DNA of 64,000 bases from Ulvibacter antarcticus (GCF_003688405.1 NZ_REFC01000011.1:372001-436000), one strand, 5' to 3'. Counted from the first letter of the stretch, positions 1 through 8,833 are shown. A program made the numbers and translations. Notes: a model not told the origin generated them from the letters alone.

Positions 1-369
1 CGGTACGGTGCTCTTATCGACAATAACTTTATACGTTTTTATTTTTTTTCCTATCTCTTCGGAAACATTTAAAACATAAGAAAGATCTGCAGAACCATCT
101 TCGTCTTCCGGAGTTGGAAGTGCTAAAAATATAATTTCTCCATGCTCAAGACCTTCGTCTAAAGAAGTTGTAAATTTTAATCGATCGGCATTAATATTTC
201 TTTCAAAGAGTACGTCAAGGTGTGGTTCGTATATGGGAACAACACCATTTTGCATTTTCAATACTTTTTCGGCATCAATATCTACACAAACTACTTCATT
301 GCCTGTTTCAGCAAGACATGTTCCAGTTACTAATCCGACATATCCAGTTCCAACAACGGTTATTTTCAT
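1..369 (-). CDS. ugd: UDP-glucose 6-dehydrogenase, N-terminal part (runs off the window)
   Basis: The first 123 codons of a UDP-glucose/GDP-mannose dehydrogenase, whose family oxidises UDP-glucose to UDP-glucuronate with NAD. The ATG is at 369 and the C-terminal part lies beyond base 1. Seen: an N-terminal Rossmann dinucleotide site VGTGYVGLVTG (residues 5-15), VCVDID at the end of the second strand, a substrate-side IYEPHL, and LALPTPEDEDG near residue 85. Its start overlaps the stop of the upstream glycosyltransferase by 4 bases (ATGA), so the two are probably translationally coupled. In this locus it likely supplies a uronic acid sugar nucleotide. UDP-GlcNAc or UDP-ManNAc dehydrogenases share this N-terminus, so exact substrate is not proven. 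Confidence 0.85.
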   Translation of the reverse strand, partial: MKITVVGTGYVGLVTGTCLAETGNEVVCVDIDAEKVLKMQNGVVPIYEPHLDVLFERNINADRLKFTTSLDEGLEHGEIIFLALPTPEDEDGSADLSYVLNVSEEIGKKIKTYKVIVDKSTVP

Positions 370-1493
370 TTTTTTCTTTCTTTAATATAAATGGCCTCCA
401 GGGAGGAAATTGTATTTTCTATGTTGAAATTCTTATCAAAAATTTCTAGTGAAGCATTTTCAAACTCAGTACGTTTTTGATCATCCTTTAAGAGTGAATC
501 GACTTTATTTGCAAACTCCTTTACGTTTTCATCAAAAATAACATATCCATTGGTATTATGTGTAATTAAATCCCGGTTTCCATCGGCATCTGTAACGACA
601 CACGCCTTTCCTAAGGCAAGTGCCTCAATAACCGAATATGGTAGCCCTTCATAACGAGCGGTTGATATATATAATTTTGAGTTTTTGATAATGTTAAAAA
701 TATCTTCACGCTGCGTCCATTCCAGCAATGTAATATTAGATTCTAAATTATAGTTGGCTATAAGTGATTTCACTTGCCCCAAATTTGGTGCGTGATAACC
801 TACCCCCATTAAAACCAAATGTATATTAGGTTTTGTTTGTTTGATTTGATGCAAGATTTCGATCATCAATTCAATATTTTTTTGAAATGATGGGCGTCCT
901 ACCGAGCAGATATAATCATCAGGCCAGGTTTTTTCAATACTTAAATTTGAAATATTATCAATTGCATTAATAGAGTTATTGAAAAGTAATACCCGATCAG
1001 TATTATATCCTACCTCTTCTAATGCTCTATTTTTTTCTGAATTGGAAGAAGCAAGGATCTTATTATTCCATTTTGAAAGAAATTTTTCCAAAGTAAGAAA
1101 GACATTCTTTTTAAATTTGGAATTGGCGCTTAAAAACGAATAGGCCTGTGGCGTATGTAGCACCGGAATATTGTTCATTTTACCTACAATTTTACCAATA
1201 ACACCTCCCTTGGCGCTGTGTACATGAATTAATTCCGGCTTTTCGTTTTTAATAATTTTATTTGCTTCTTTAATTGCTTTGTAATCTTTGGAAGGGTTTA
1301 TGTTCCTAATAATCGAAATTGGATAATTTTTTATGGGAATATTTTTATCGTTTAGAAAAGGTTCATTCTTATCAGAATCACCATGAATCACGATAGACTC
1401 AAATTTATCTGAATCGATATTCGCTAGAATTAATCTTAATGATACATCTACACCGCCAACTGCATGAAGAATATGGACAATTTTAATTTTCAA
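366..1493 (-). CDS. Glycosyltransferase family 4
   Basis: A 375-residue GT-B retaining glycosyltransferase of the GT4 type, probably adding one sugar of the surface polysaccharide repeat on the cytoplasmic face. The N-terminus has the VGGVDVSLR acceptor-side loop typical of GT4 enzymes. The C-terminal nucleotide-sugar domain shows VGRPSFQKNIELMI and the EX7E motif in YEGLPYSVIEAL (around residues 290-302). There is no ATG near the 5' end: translation appears to begin with TTG at 1493, where the usual family N-terminus lies. A 135-bp gap and a TACTTTTG -7 element upstream suggest that this gene and ugd form their own unit. The sugar donor cannot be told. Confidence 0.88.
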   Translation of the reverse strand: MKIKIVHILHAVGGVDVSLRLILANIDSDKFESIVIHGDSDKNEPFLNDKNIPIKNYPISIIRNINPSKDYKAIKEANKIIKNEKPELIHVHSAKGGVIGKIVGKMNNIPVLHTPQAYSFLSANSKFKKNVFLTLEKFLSKWNNKILASSNSEKNRALEEVGYNTDRVLLFNNSINAIDNISNLSIEKTWPDDYICSVGRPSFQKNIELMIEILHQIKQTKPNIHLVLMGVGYHAPNLGQVKSLIANYNLESNITLLEWTQREDIFNIIKNSKLYISTARYEGLPYSVIEALALGKACVVTDADGNRDLITHNTNGYVIFDENVKEFANKVDSLLKDDQKRTEFENASLEIFDKNFNIENTISSLEAIYIKERKK

Positions 1494-1525
1494 AGTATAG
1501 ATGTTAAGAATATTAAATGAAGGCG

Positions 1526-1533
1526 CAAAAGTA
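1526..1533 (-). promoter_or_regulatory. Candidate -7 promoter element (TACTTTTG) for the GT4-ugd unit
   Basis: On the minus strand this reads TACTTTTG, matching the Bacteroidota -7 consensus TAnnTTTG, about 33 bases before the TTG start at 1493. It lies in the only gap above 100 bp inside the polysaccharide locus. No convincing -33 TTG is seen at the proper distance. Inferred from consensus only. Confidence 0.4.
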
Positions 1534-1628
1534 AAAAAAACAAAGCTGAAAAATGTAAAATTTCAACTGTAAACTGTTATTCCTGAAAAACATCATTTCA
1601 ACACCGCAACAGAAGGTTGAAATAATAT

Positions 1629-2852
1629 TTATTTATTGGTTGATTTTGACAAAACTGGATTCCATATTAAAAGCGAGGTGATAACACAAAAGTAAAAAAG
1701 TCCTTGTTGCAATTCTAGATAGCTTTCTGTAATCATTGAAATAAACATAACTACGACAATTAAAATTCGGGGTAAGTTTTTGTTTTTTATTGTTGTCCTA
1801 AACAAAAGAATGAAAACGATTAATAGCCAAGTGATTCCAAAAACACCATATTGGATTATAACTGATAGAAATTGATTGTGTGAATTATATGTTGGTGGAA
1901 TATCATAACCCTTTCGTTTATTTATAATAGCCAGAGGCTTTTTCTCAACTCCAGCACCTCGACCCAAAATCGGTCTTTCCTTAATTAAATCAATACTGGA
2001 GGTCCATATTTTTTCCCTCAATCCTATTTTATGATATTTTGCGCCAATTTCTGAAACTTGATCTCCGGTATTAAATCCTATTTTTTGAAGGGTATCATAA
2101 AATTTATCGTTCGCATACCTACTCTGATTAATCAAAACTATTGAAAAAAGCACGATGCCAATTAAAGTAACTACACTTCTTAAATTGAATAAGGTTTTAA
2201 TATTTGATATAAAATATACCGCTATTATTAATACATATACAAACAGTCCTAAGCGAACCGCGAACAATACTATTACCGAGAGAAAGAGTATCCCGATAAA
2301 AAGTTTAAAGTTTTTAGAATAGTTTCCGAAGAGTAAAAAAACCAGCCCTGTATTTAAATACATAGCATCCTCTGGCATATATTTATGGTACATAGAATCC
2401 TGTAAGAAATTGTACCAGTTTCTATTATCGAAGTTGACAATGTAATTATACCCTAGCTTAAGCAATGAAAAGGCACAAAATGCGATAAGGGCATATAAGA
2501 AAACCTTTTTTGCTTTTTCAATCAATTCATTTGAAGGATTTACCAATAAAAAGAGCAATGGAACTAAAATAAAGGCAATGAGCCTTGACAATTTTTTAAA
2601 ACTTTCAGGAAAGTCCTGGGAGTAAGAGAGGCTTACTGTAGCAAGAAGAAAATAAAAAAACAGTAGATAGAACTTTCTATTACCCGCTAATCGTTTCAGA
2701 AATCCCTTTTGAGATTTAAAGAAAAGAGCAAGAACTAATGCAATGCCTAGCACTATTGGAGATAATACATCTACAAAAGGCAAGACGGCAAAGAAAGTCA
2801 GAAAACTATAATCTGCAATTTTAGTTTTGGAGTTCTGGAAGGTGTGAGTCAT
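1629..2852 (-). CDS. O-antigen ligase / polymerase family membrane protein
   Basis: About 407 residues from the ATG at 2852, with roughly ten to twelve hydrophobic segments and a large polar loop around residues 240-340. This is the architecture of the Wzy/WaaL (O-antigen ligase) superfamily. The loop carries RPILGRGAGVEKKP and YNSHNQFLSVIIQYG. The latter resembles the H-N-x-(Y/F)-L motif of the WaaL/Wzy_C domain, so ligation or polymerisation of the undecaprenyl-linked glycan in the periplasm is likely. An in-frame ATG at 2885 would lengthen it by 11 residues but would overlap the upstream gene by 65 bases instead of 32. It is the last gene of the long run and is followed by a 135-bp gap. 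Confidence 0.75.
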   Translation of the reverse strand: MTHTFQNSKTKIADYSFLTFFAVLPFVDVLSPIVLGIALVLALFFKSQKGFLKRLAGNRKFYLLFFYFLLATVSLSYSQDFPESFKKLSRLIAFILVPLLFLLVNPSNELIEKAKKVFLYALIAFCAFSLLKLGYNYIVNFDNRNWYNFLQDSMYHKYMPEDAMYLNTGLVFLLFGNYSKNFKLFIGILFLSVIVLFAVRLGLFVYVLIIAVYFISNIKTLFNLRSVVTLIGIVLFSIVLINQSRYANDKFYDTLQKIGFNTGDQVSEIGAKYHKIGLREKIWTSSIDLIKERPILGRGAGVEKKPLAIINKRKGYDIPPTYNSHNQFLSVIIQYGVFGITWLLIVFILLFRTTIKNKNLPRILIVVVMFISMITESYLELQQGLFYFCVITSLLIWNPVLSKSTNK

Positions 2853-4104
2853 TTTTTCTTTTTCTGAAATACACGTAAAATCCATAAACTACAAAAAAGA
2901 ATATGGTAAAGTAAAGCTTATAAAAGTAACCCATAACAAAGGCATAAAGTACCCAGTTAAATAACTGATATGCTATAACTGATAAAAACCATGCGCCTTG
3001 AGTCATGAATTCTTTTAACATCCATCCCATTAATGCTAAGAAACAAATTGTTAAAAATGTATGAAACACTAAAGCCATTGAAAGGGGAAAGATTTGAAAA
3101 AGAATTCCTGGATAAGCATTTGTGAAATTATATCCTCCTTCGGCATTAGCATTCAAAACCATTTTTTTATCTTTTGCATATTCTTTCATCATAACTGGCA
3201 TCCCATAAAGCAAGTCGGTTGGATTAAAAGATTTAGGGTTATCGTTTATAACATATCGCTCTGTCGCACCCCACAAAAGATGTCCTTGTAAGCCAAAAAT
3301 TCTATAAACCATTGCTTCATTGGGATCATAAATTTGAATATTCGCGAAAGGTCGAGTCTCTTCGTATTTTGTATATGTTATTTGATACATGACCCCTACT
3401 AAAATAACGAAAATTAGAAACAAGGGTAGTAATGCTCTTTTTATATAAACTGTAAGATTTTTTCGATAATAAAAAACAAGTGGCAATAGGAAAGAATAAG
3501 TTCCAGCTAGAATTGGAGAGAATTTTTGTCCGATTAAAAAATTATACCCATAAAATAGGAATAACATAAAGATTGAAAATTTCTTATATTTTGGAAAGAG
3601 CACTCCCAAAGCAAATGGTATAAAAATTCCAGTATTTCCGAATATTTTATTCAAAAACGGAAGCCTAGAACTAGACCAATATGTAAAGCGGTCTACCGAA
3701 GAACTGAACATAGGCAATGGCGACAATGCAGCATTTAAAAGTAACAACGCCATGGAGATTATTACTATGACTACAAGTAAAGTGAGGTCAATATTTCTTC
3801 CTTTAGATACTAAATTGAATGTTGGCAGTTTCTTTTTATTAAAACTTTTAAAAGCCATTGCAATGATTATCAAAGTAAAAATGAAATACAGGACTGATAA
3901 GATTGTTGCGCCCGTAAAAAAACTATACCTACCTTGTTCGTTGATGTATATCCCTTGTTCCAAATAAATAAGGGATGGTATGGTACTAAAGGCTTGGTAA
4001 AAAATTAAACCGTACAAAAATGATAATGTAAAGCTATTCTTAGCATAAAAATAGGCAAAGACCCCGAAAAGCACTGCAAATAATATGTTTATTAAGAATT
4101 CCAT
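2821..4104 (-). CDS. Polytopic membrane protein, putative oligosaccharide repeat polymerase (Wzy-like)
   Basis: A 427-residue protein with about ten to twelve transmembrane segments and one long hydrophilic stretch around residues 255-330 (includes YEETRPFANIQIYDPNEAM and NAEGGYNFTNAYPG). Membrane layout, size and position next to Wzx, glycosyltransferases and an O-antigen ligase family protein point to an O-antigen/capsule repeat polymerase. Wzy proteins have little conserved sequence, so the call rests on topology and context. Its 3' end overlaps the next gene. If this is Wzy, the adjacent 1629-2852 protein may be the ligase, or the reverse. Confidence 0.6.
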   Translation of the reverse strand: MEFLINILFAVLFGVFAYFYAKNSFTLSFLYGLIFYQAFSTIPSLIYLEQGIYINEQGRYSFFTGATILSVLYFIFTLIIIAMAFKSFNKKKLPTFNLVSKGRNIDLTLLVVIVIISMALLLLNAALSPLPMFSSSVDRFTYWSSSRLPFLNKIFGNTGIFIPFALGVLFPKYKKFSIFMLFLFYGYNFLIGQKFSPILAGTYSFLLPLVFYYRKNLTVYIKRALLPLFLIFVILVGVMYQITYTKYEETRPFANIQIYDPNEAMVYRIFGLQGHLLWGATERYVINDNPKSFNPTDLLYGMPVMMKEYAKDKKMVLNANAEGGYNFTNAYPGILFQIFPLSMALVFHTFLTICFLALMGWMLKEFMTQGAWFLSVIAYQLFNWVLYAFVMGYFYKLYFTIFFFVVYGFYVYFRKRKNDSHLPELQN

Positions 4105-4117
4105 TGACAGTTTTTTT

Positions 4118-5131
4118 CTAATTTAAAAATTTAAAGTTAAGCTTTTTAAACAAGGGAGAGAGTTCATCTTTCCTAAGCGGATATATATAAAACTCGAACA
4201 AATCTCGCTCTTCTTTTCGCAATTTTGAAAAGATATTAATCAGGGTACTTGAGTTAAAACTTGAAATATACGCACACTGAATTTCTTCAAAATACACTTC
4301 CTCTGATGTTTTTGTAGTATTTAAAAAAACAACTTCTTTTTCAGGAAAGAAATCCGATATATACTCTTTACTCAATCTAATCCCATTCCTATGAGGTTTA
4401 TAATATATTTTAGAAACCGTGTCATAAAAATCTTGTTTACGCAATTCGGAGAAGTAATTTGCCAATTCTTTCAAAAAGTACTCATTTCCTACTATAGCCC
4501 CAAAAGCTTCCTGACCAATAATATATAATTCCGGTACTGGATTCTCAATAGTTTCTTTAATTATAGGGAGCTGCTTTGCGTTTTTGGAGACATAAGCCTC
4601 TTCCGGAAAAGTTAAATACTGCTCTACTACTTTCGAATATGCTGCACCAGAAGAATGACCCTCATATTCCTGAAACCGCAAACCATGCAATTTAGCAATC
4701 AGTTTTTTTAGTTTGAATTTTAACCCATCAATATTTGACATTGTGTGATTATAATAATTCAAGGTCCCATCTTCAACAACTACTATTTCAGCCTCCTTAT
4801 TAAAATTAAAGAACAAATAATTGCTTAAAACATCTTCAATATAAGCCAGATAGATTCGACAAGGTTGATTCCTATAAGAATTCAGTTTTTTAACAATAAC
4901 TGAATATTCCTTTACCTTAGAATACATTGTTTGCAATTGCTTATACTTAGAAACCGCATTGTTGTTAAATGAGACTTTTGAAACTATTGTATGGCTCCAA
5001 AGTTTTGCGTTATAGGTGATTCCTGCTCCGCAGATTAATACATATTCCCCCCCTTCGACGACTTTATTTATAAGCAGTGTTTCAAAGTTGTTTAGGTGAT
5101 TTTGTCCTAATGCAAAAAATATGTGTTTCAT
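4118..5131 (-). CDS. Putative sialyltransferase-like (nonulosonic acid) glycosyltransferase
   Basis: A 337-residue soluble protein. I do not recognise it at the family level with certainty. Three short motifs appear in the order used by bacterial GT-B sialyltransferases (GT38/GT52/GT80): an acidic VEDG at residues 119-122 (D/E-D/E-G motif), YKPH at 244-247 (the HP motif position, here followed by Arg rather than Pro), and a serine-rich SSFNSSTL at 290-297 (S/S-T motif). It overlaps the wzx stop by 4 bases and lies two genes from pseI, so transfer of CMP-pseudaminic acid onto the repeat unit is a reasonable inference. It could instead be another GT-B enzyme. Confidence 0.5.
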   Translation of the reverse strand: MKHIFFALGQNHLNNFETLLINKVVEGGEYVLICGAGITYNAKLWSHTIVSKVSFNNNAVSKYKQLQTMYSKVKEYSVIVKKLNSYRNQPCRIYLAYIEDVLSNYLFFNFNKEAEIVVVEDGTLNYYNHTMSNIDGLKFKLKKLIAKLHGLRFQEYEGHSSGAAYSKVVEQYLTFPEEAYVSKNAKQLPIIKETIENPVPELYIIGQEAFGAIVGNEYFLKELANYFSELRKQDFYDTVSKIYYKPHRNGIRLSKEYISDFFPEKEVVFLNTTKTSEEVYFEEIQCAYISSFNSSTLINIFSKLRKEERDLFEFYIYPLRKDELSPLFKKLNFKFLN

Positions 5132-6369
5132 ACACTAAATGCTTTATTTTTAGCTGCATTTCTTCGCAGTAAATACATTAATACGGCAGTTATTAAAAAT
5201 GCTCCAGCTGCACCATAAAGACCATAAAATTTGCATAGCCCGTAGGTAATAACAACATTTATAATTCCTGATATAACTACAATTTCAAGTAGTTTCTTTT
5301 CTTTGTGTTTTATATAAAGATAGGAATGATAAACTAATGAAATGTTCATTAAACACATTCCAACTGTAAACAATACAATCAACGGCCAATATGAAATAAA
5401 CTCTGGTTTACCCTGCCAAATTAGGATCGGATACATAAAAATAAGTACTGCAAAAGATGCCACTAAAGAATGAACGATTAATAGTTTTTTAAAATTTTTC
5501 AATTTAGAATTGAAGTTGTCGCCTGTACTACTTTCTATTAAATCCGGCAGTTCGTATGAAACAACAATGGTGCTCACATAAATTCCAATTACCATAGCAA
5601 AATTTGAGTAAAAAGAAAAGATTCCCGCCGCGGCTTCTCCTAAAACTCCTTCGACTATATACCGATTCGAATATTCAATGATTTTTAAAAATATGGTTGC
5701 TACATAAAAGATCATACTAATTCGAATTCCCTTTAAAAGCCAATCCTTTTTAAAACGAATTGAACTTAACGCACTTGATATGATTTTCCAAAATAAAACG
5801 AAAGTTAAAAGAAGCGTCATAATATTGAACCACATCCAAATTAATAGAACGTCTCTAATTGTAACTTCAATTCCAACAGCATAAATTTGATATAACACAA
5901 ACAATGTCCATCCAGCTACTCTCACGAATAATAATATATTCGCAACTAGTACCTTCTTAAAAGCCAAAAGAAGTCTATAAATTTCTTGGTTTAAGTGTTC
6001 GGTAATACAAATAATGATGAGTAAAAATGTAAAATCGGCAAAATAATCGATACTTGTAAATAGAAAATACCCAATAATTGTAAAGAGTAAATAACTAGTA
6101 ACATATAGCGATAATGAAGTAAAAATCTTCGAGGAGGTATTTTCTTTATTTATTAAAATATCTCGAATCGTATAGTTATAAAAATCGAAACCCAATATGA
6201 AAATTGCAATGGTAATTGTTGTGGCCTGCAGAGAATAAACACCGTAGGTCTCTGTATCGAAGTATTTAGAAAGAATTGTGAAAATAATAAATTTAGATGC
6301 CATTGCCGATATCCTCAGAAAGAAAGATGATAATTTATTAAAGGGCAGGCTTCTAAGTTTAATTGGCAT
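5128..6369 (-). CDS. wzx: Wzx-type polysaccharide flippase
   Basis: A 413-residue protein with about twelve to fourteen transmembrane helices, of the polysaccharide-biosynthesis MOP/MATE superfamily. It would flip undecaprenyl-diphosphate-linked repeat units across the inner membrane. The N-terminal half shows the common pattern of a basic, serine-rich start (LPFNKLSSFFLRISAMASK), then FDTETYGVYSLQ, which resembles the LGPEDYGLYS motif of Wzx proteins. It sits 47 bp downstream of pseI and overlaps the next gene by 4 bases (ATGA). Specificity for a Pse-containing unit is inferred from context only. Confidence 0.85.
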   Translation of the reverse strand: MPIKLRSLPFNKLSSFFLRISAMASKFIIFTILSKYFDTETYGVYSLQATTITIAIFILGFDFYNYTIRDILINKENTSSKIFTSLSLYVTSYLLFTIIGYFLFTSIDYFADFTFLLIIICITEHLNQEIYRLLLAFKKVLVANILLFVRVAGWTLFVLYQIYAVGIEVTIRDVLLIWMWFNIMTLLLTFVLFWKIISSALSSIRFKKDWLLKGIRISMIFYVATIFLKIIEYSNRYIVEGVLGEAAAGIFSFYSNFAMVIGIYVSTIVVSYELPDLIESSTGDNFNSKLKNFKKLLIVHSLVASFAVLIFMYPILIWQGKPEFISYWPLIVLFTVGMCLMNISLVYHSYLYIKHKEKKLLEIVVISGIINVVITYGLCKFYGLYGAAGAFLITAVLMYLLRRNAAKNKAFSV

Positions 6370-6416
6370 TTCTGAAACTTTCGATATTATTTTCTCGATT
6401 AAAGGAGTTGTAGCTG

Positions 6417-7457
6417 TTAGTTTTTAAAACTTTTTTTAGATAACCTTTCTCCTTTTTTTACATCACTACTAAATTTTTTCCCAAGTACTTCTTTATAATA
6501 TTTTGGGTGCATTCCAAAACCAGGTCGGATTATTCTAATATTTTCTTCGGAAACTAATTCCCCGGCTTTACTGTCTTTAACCACATAAATAGATCTACTG
6601 AACTCTCGTCCCTTTTCTTGCTTTTTGGTTAAAGAATAATCTATTTTTCCAATGGCCATTTCAGCTTCACGCACTGCTTTTACCATTCCGGTGAATTCTT
6701 CCAGATTCATTGAAAATGAAGCGTCAGGGCCTCCAATTGCTCGATCTATAATGAAATGTTTTTCGATGATTTTTGCTCCAAAGCAGGTTGCAACCACCGG
6801 TGCTGTACTGCCCATAGTATGGTCAGACAATCCTGAAATTACACCATACCTTTCTGCCAGATCTTTCACCATAACCATATTTGCTTCTTCTATTGGAGCA
6901 GGATATGATGATGTACATTTTAACAATGCAATATTTTTATTTCCCATTCTATGACAAGCGTCCAAAGCCAACTCAATATCTTCAGTTGTCGCTATTCCGG
7001 TTGAAATAATAACAGGTTTCCCTTTTGAAGCTACATACTCTATTAAAGGAATATCGGTAATTTCAAAAGAAGCTATTTTATAAGCAGGCACATTAAGCTC
7101 TTCCAAAAAATCTACCGCTGATTTATCAAAAGGAGATGAAAAACAAATGAGTCCTTCGTCTTCTGCAACCTTAAAAAGTTCTTTGTGCCATTCCCATGGC
7201 GTATAAGCTTCTTTATATAGGTCGTGAAGATATTTTCCATCCCATACGGTTCCTTGTTTAAGCAGAAAATCATCAGATTTTGCATCTATGGTCATGGTAT
7301 CTGCAGTGTAAGTCTGCAGTTTTATAGCATCAGCACCGGTTTTTTTAGCGGCTTTAATGGTTTCAATCGCTGTTTCTATGCTTCCATTATGGTTCGCGGA
7401 TAACTCCGCAATTATGAAAACTTTGTTTCCAGTAAGGTCAAAATCTTTAATTTTCAT
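6417..7457 (-). CDS. pseI: Pseudaminic acid synthase
   Basis: A 346-residue NeuB-family enzyme. It condenses phosphoenolpyruvate with 2,4-diacetamido-2,4,6-trideoxy-L-altrose to give pseudaminic acid. The N-terminal TIM barrel has IAELSANHNGS (residues 15-25), the form typical of PseI, then GADAIKLQTYT, CFSSPFD, YKIASFEITD, STGIAT, LKCTSSYPAP, GLSDHT and IEKHF with the metal and PEP ligands. A C-terminal SAF (antifreeze-like) domain covers about residues 285-346 (IIRPGFGMHPK). Length matches the Campylobacter PseI family well. The paralogue LegI/NeuB is less likely because the pathway genes here are PseB/C/G/H-type. Confidence 0.92.
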   Translation of the reverse strand: MKIKDFDLTGNKVFIIAELSANHNGSIETAIETIKAAKKTGADAIKLQTYTADTMTIDAKSDDFLLKQGTVWDGKYLHDLYKEAYTPWEWHKELFKVAEDEGLICFSSPFDKSAVDFLEELNVPAYKIASFEITDIPLIEYVASKGKPVIISTGIATTEDIELALDACHRMGNKNIALLKCTSSYPAPIEEANMVMVKDLAERYGVISGLSDHTMGSTAPVVATCFGAKIIEKHFIIDRAIGGPDASFSMNLEEFTGMVKAVREAEMAIGKIDYSLTKKQEKGREFSRSIYVVKDSKAGELVSEENIRIIRPGFGMHPKYYKEVLGKKFSSDVKKGERLSKKSFKN

Positions 7458-7461
7458 TGTT

Positions 7462-8172
7462 CTAATTTATAATTCGCACTATGGAAAAAGCTTCAGCATA
7501 ATTTTTCCCAACTACAATTCCCCATCTTTGAGCCTGTATTTTTAAAGCCTCAGGAGATCTGGGATGCGGATATCCTCTTTTTTCAAACTCGTAGGACTCC
7601 ATTCCTTTTATTTTTGCGTCAATATCCTCTTCTAATACTTCCACAAAAAAGTTTGGTATAAAGTGTTTTGGATCTGTGGCTGCGCGCCATTCAGTTCCAG
7701 AAGGCGTTTCAAAAGAAATTATAGTCGTCACATTTTCATGTTCCAATGGACGCGTTGCTGTAACAACTGCTTCAAAAGTACGTTGGTGGTCTATGTTAAC
7801 ATCGCCTCCGTGATGTGTAAATATTACTGAAGGCTTGAAACTTTCCTTTTCTTTTTCTATGATTTTTACAATATCCAACAAAGCCACCGTATCGAATCGA
7901 TTATCCGGAAAATCATAAACACCAACAGATTCATATCCAATAGCTTTTCTTGCAGACTCAATGTTTTCTTTATGGATTCTCAAGCTTTCTGCCCACTTCT
8001 CAGTATCTCTATTATCAGATCGTGATGTTATTCCTTCACCTAAAATAACAACCCTTATTTTGCATGAATAGGATTTGATCAATTTGTGCATAGTGGCTCC
8101 TAAACCCAATAACTCATCATCGGGATGTGCAACTACAACAAGTATTTTTTTACTTCTTAATGATTCTAACAT
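7462..8172 (-). CDS. PIG-L (LmbE-like) family deacetylase
   Basis: A 236-residue zinc-dependent N-deacetylase of the PIG-L/LmbE family, members of which remove N-acetyl groups from GlcNAc-containing compounds. Seen: the zinc/catalytic motif AHPDDE at residues 16-21 and a second histidine motif HHGGDVNIDH near residues 115-124. It lies 4 bp upstream of pseI and overlaps the formyltransferase gene by 23 bases, so it belongs to the pseudaminic acid cluster. Its likely substrate is a Pse precursor or the finished sugar, whose acetamido group could be exposed for another acyl group. This substrate assignment is inference. Confidence 0.8.
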   Translation of the reverse strand: MLESLRSKKILVVVAHPDDELLGLGATMHKLIKSYSCKIRVVILGEGITSRSDNRDTEKWAESLRIHKENIESARKAIGYESVGVYDFPDNRFDTVALLDIVKIIEKEKESFKPSVIFTHHGGDVNIDHQRTFEAVVTATRPLEHENVTTIISFETPSGTEWRAATDPKHFIPNFFVEVLEEDIDAKIKGMESYEFEKRGYPHPRSPEALKIQAQRWGIVVGKNYAEAFSIVRIIN

Positions 8173-8833
8173 TGGCTATTATTTCGTTGTTTGATGACTC
8201 TGTCGCATTGAAAAATTCGAATTTAAAAGATTCATTTTCAAGGTATGCATTTGGATAGCCCTCGCAGTCCAACATTCTAATATAATCATAAACCTCTTTG
8301 GTTTCAGAAATGCTTTCAATATTACTCTCTTCAGGTTTTCGTCTTTGAAACAATACTATCTCACCCTCTTGTTTTTTTGGTGATGGATTTTCTGAAACTA
8401 TTTCTTCAATCATTTGTTCTATAATACTTGAACTACGTATAAAGATCTCTTCTGCAGTTCCGGATAGACTTAACGGCTTCTTTAAATATATATCTCCAGT
8501 ATCCAATCCTTTTTCAACACGTAACGCTGATATTTTAGTTTCAGTTTTCCCTCTAACAATAAGATTTTGAAGCGGACTTCCACCTCTTCCATAAGGCAAA
8601 TCTGTCATATGAAAAACGATACATTCGTAATTTTCATATATAGAAGCAGGAATGATATAGGACCAATGGGGTATAAAAATTTTCTCAGGTTTTAAATTTT
8701 CAAGATTAACAAGATTAAATTCTTCCTTTTGGTCTATTAAAACCCATTTAAACTCACCAAATTTTAATTTTAGTGCTGCGTATACCTGCTTATGCCATTT
8801 CTTTTCAGAAAGTACTATGAACGTCTTTTCCAT
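8150..8833 (-). CDS. Formyltransferase-like protein of the nonulosonic acid cluster
   Basis: A 227-residue protein related to the formyl-THF-dependent transferase fold (methionyl-tRNA formyltransferase, sugar N-formyltransferases). The core block FHMTDLPYGRGGSPLQNLI (near residues 75-93) aligns with the NVHPSLLPRYRGAAPIQ region of Fmt, and GLDTGDIYLKKPL holds the conserved aspartate. The Asn of the usual N-x-H catalytic pair appears replaced by Val (IVFH). It lies between the pseG-pseH fusion (19-bp overlap) and the deacetylase (23-bp overlap). Likely role: N-formylation of a Pse amino group. The missing Asn leaves catalysis uncertain. Confidence 0.72.
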   Translation of the reverse strand: MEKTFIVLSEKKWHKQVYAALKLKFGEFKWVLIDQKEEFNLVNLENLKPEKIFIPHWSYIIPASIYENYECIVFHMTDLPYGRGGSPLQNLIVRGKTETKISALRVEKGLDTGDIYLKKPLSLSGTAEEIFIRSSSIIEQMIEEIVSENPSPKKQEGEIVLFQRRKPEESNIESISETKEVYDYIRMLDCEGYPNAYLENESFKFEFFNATESSNNEIIANVRIIKK

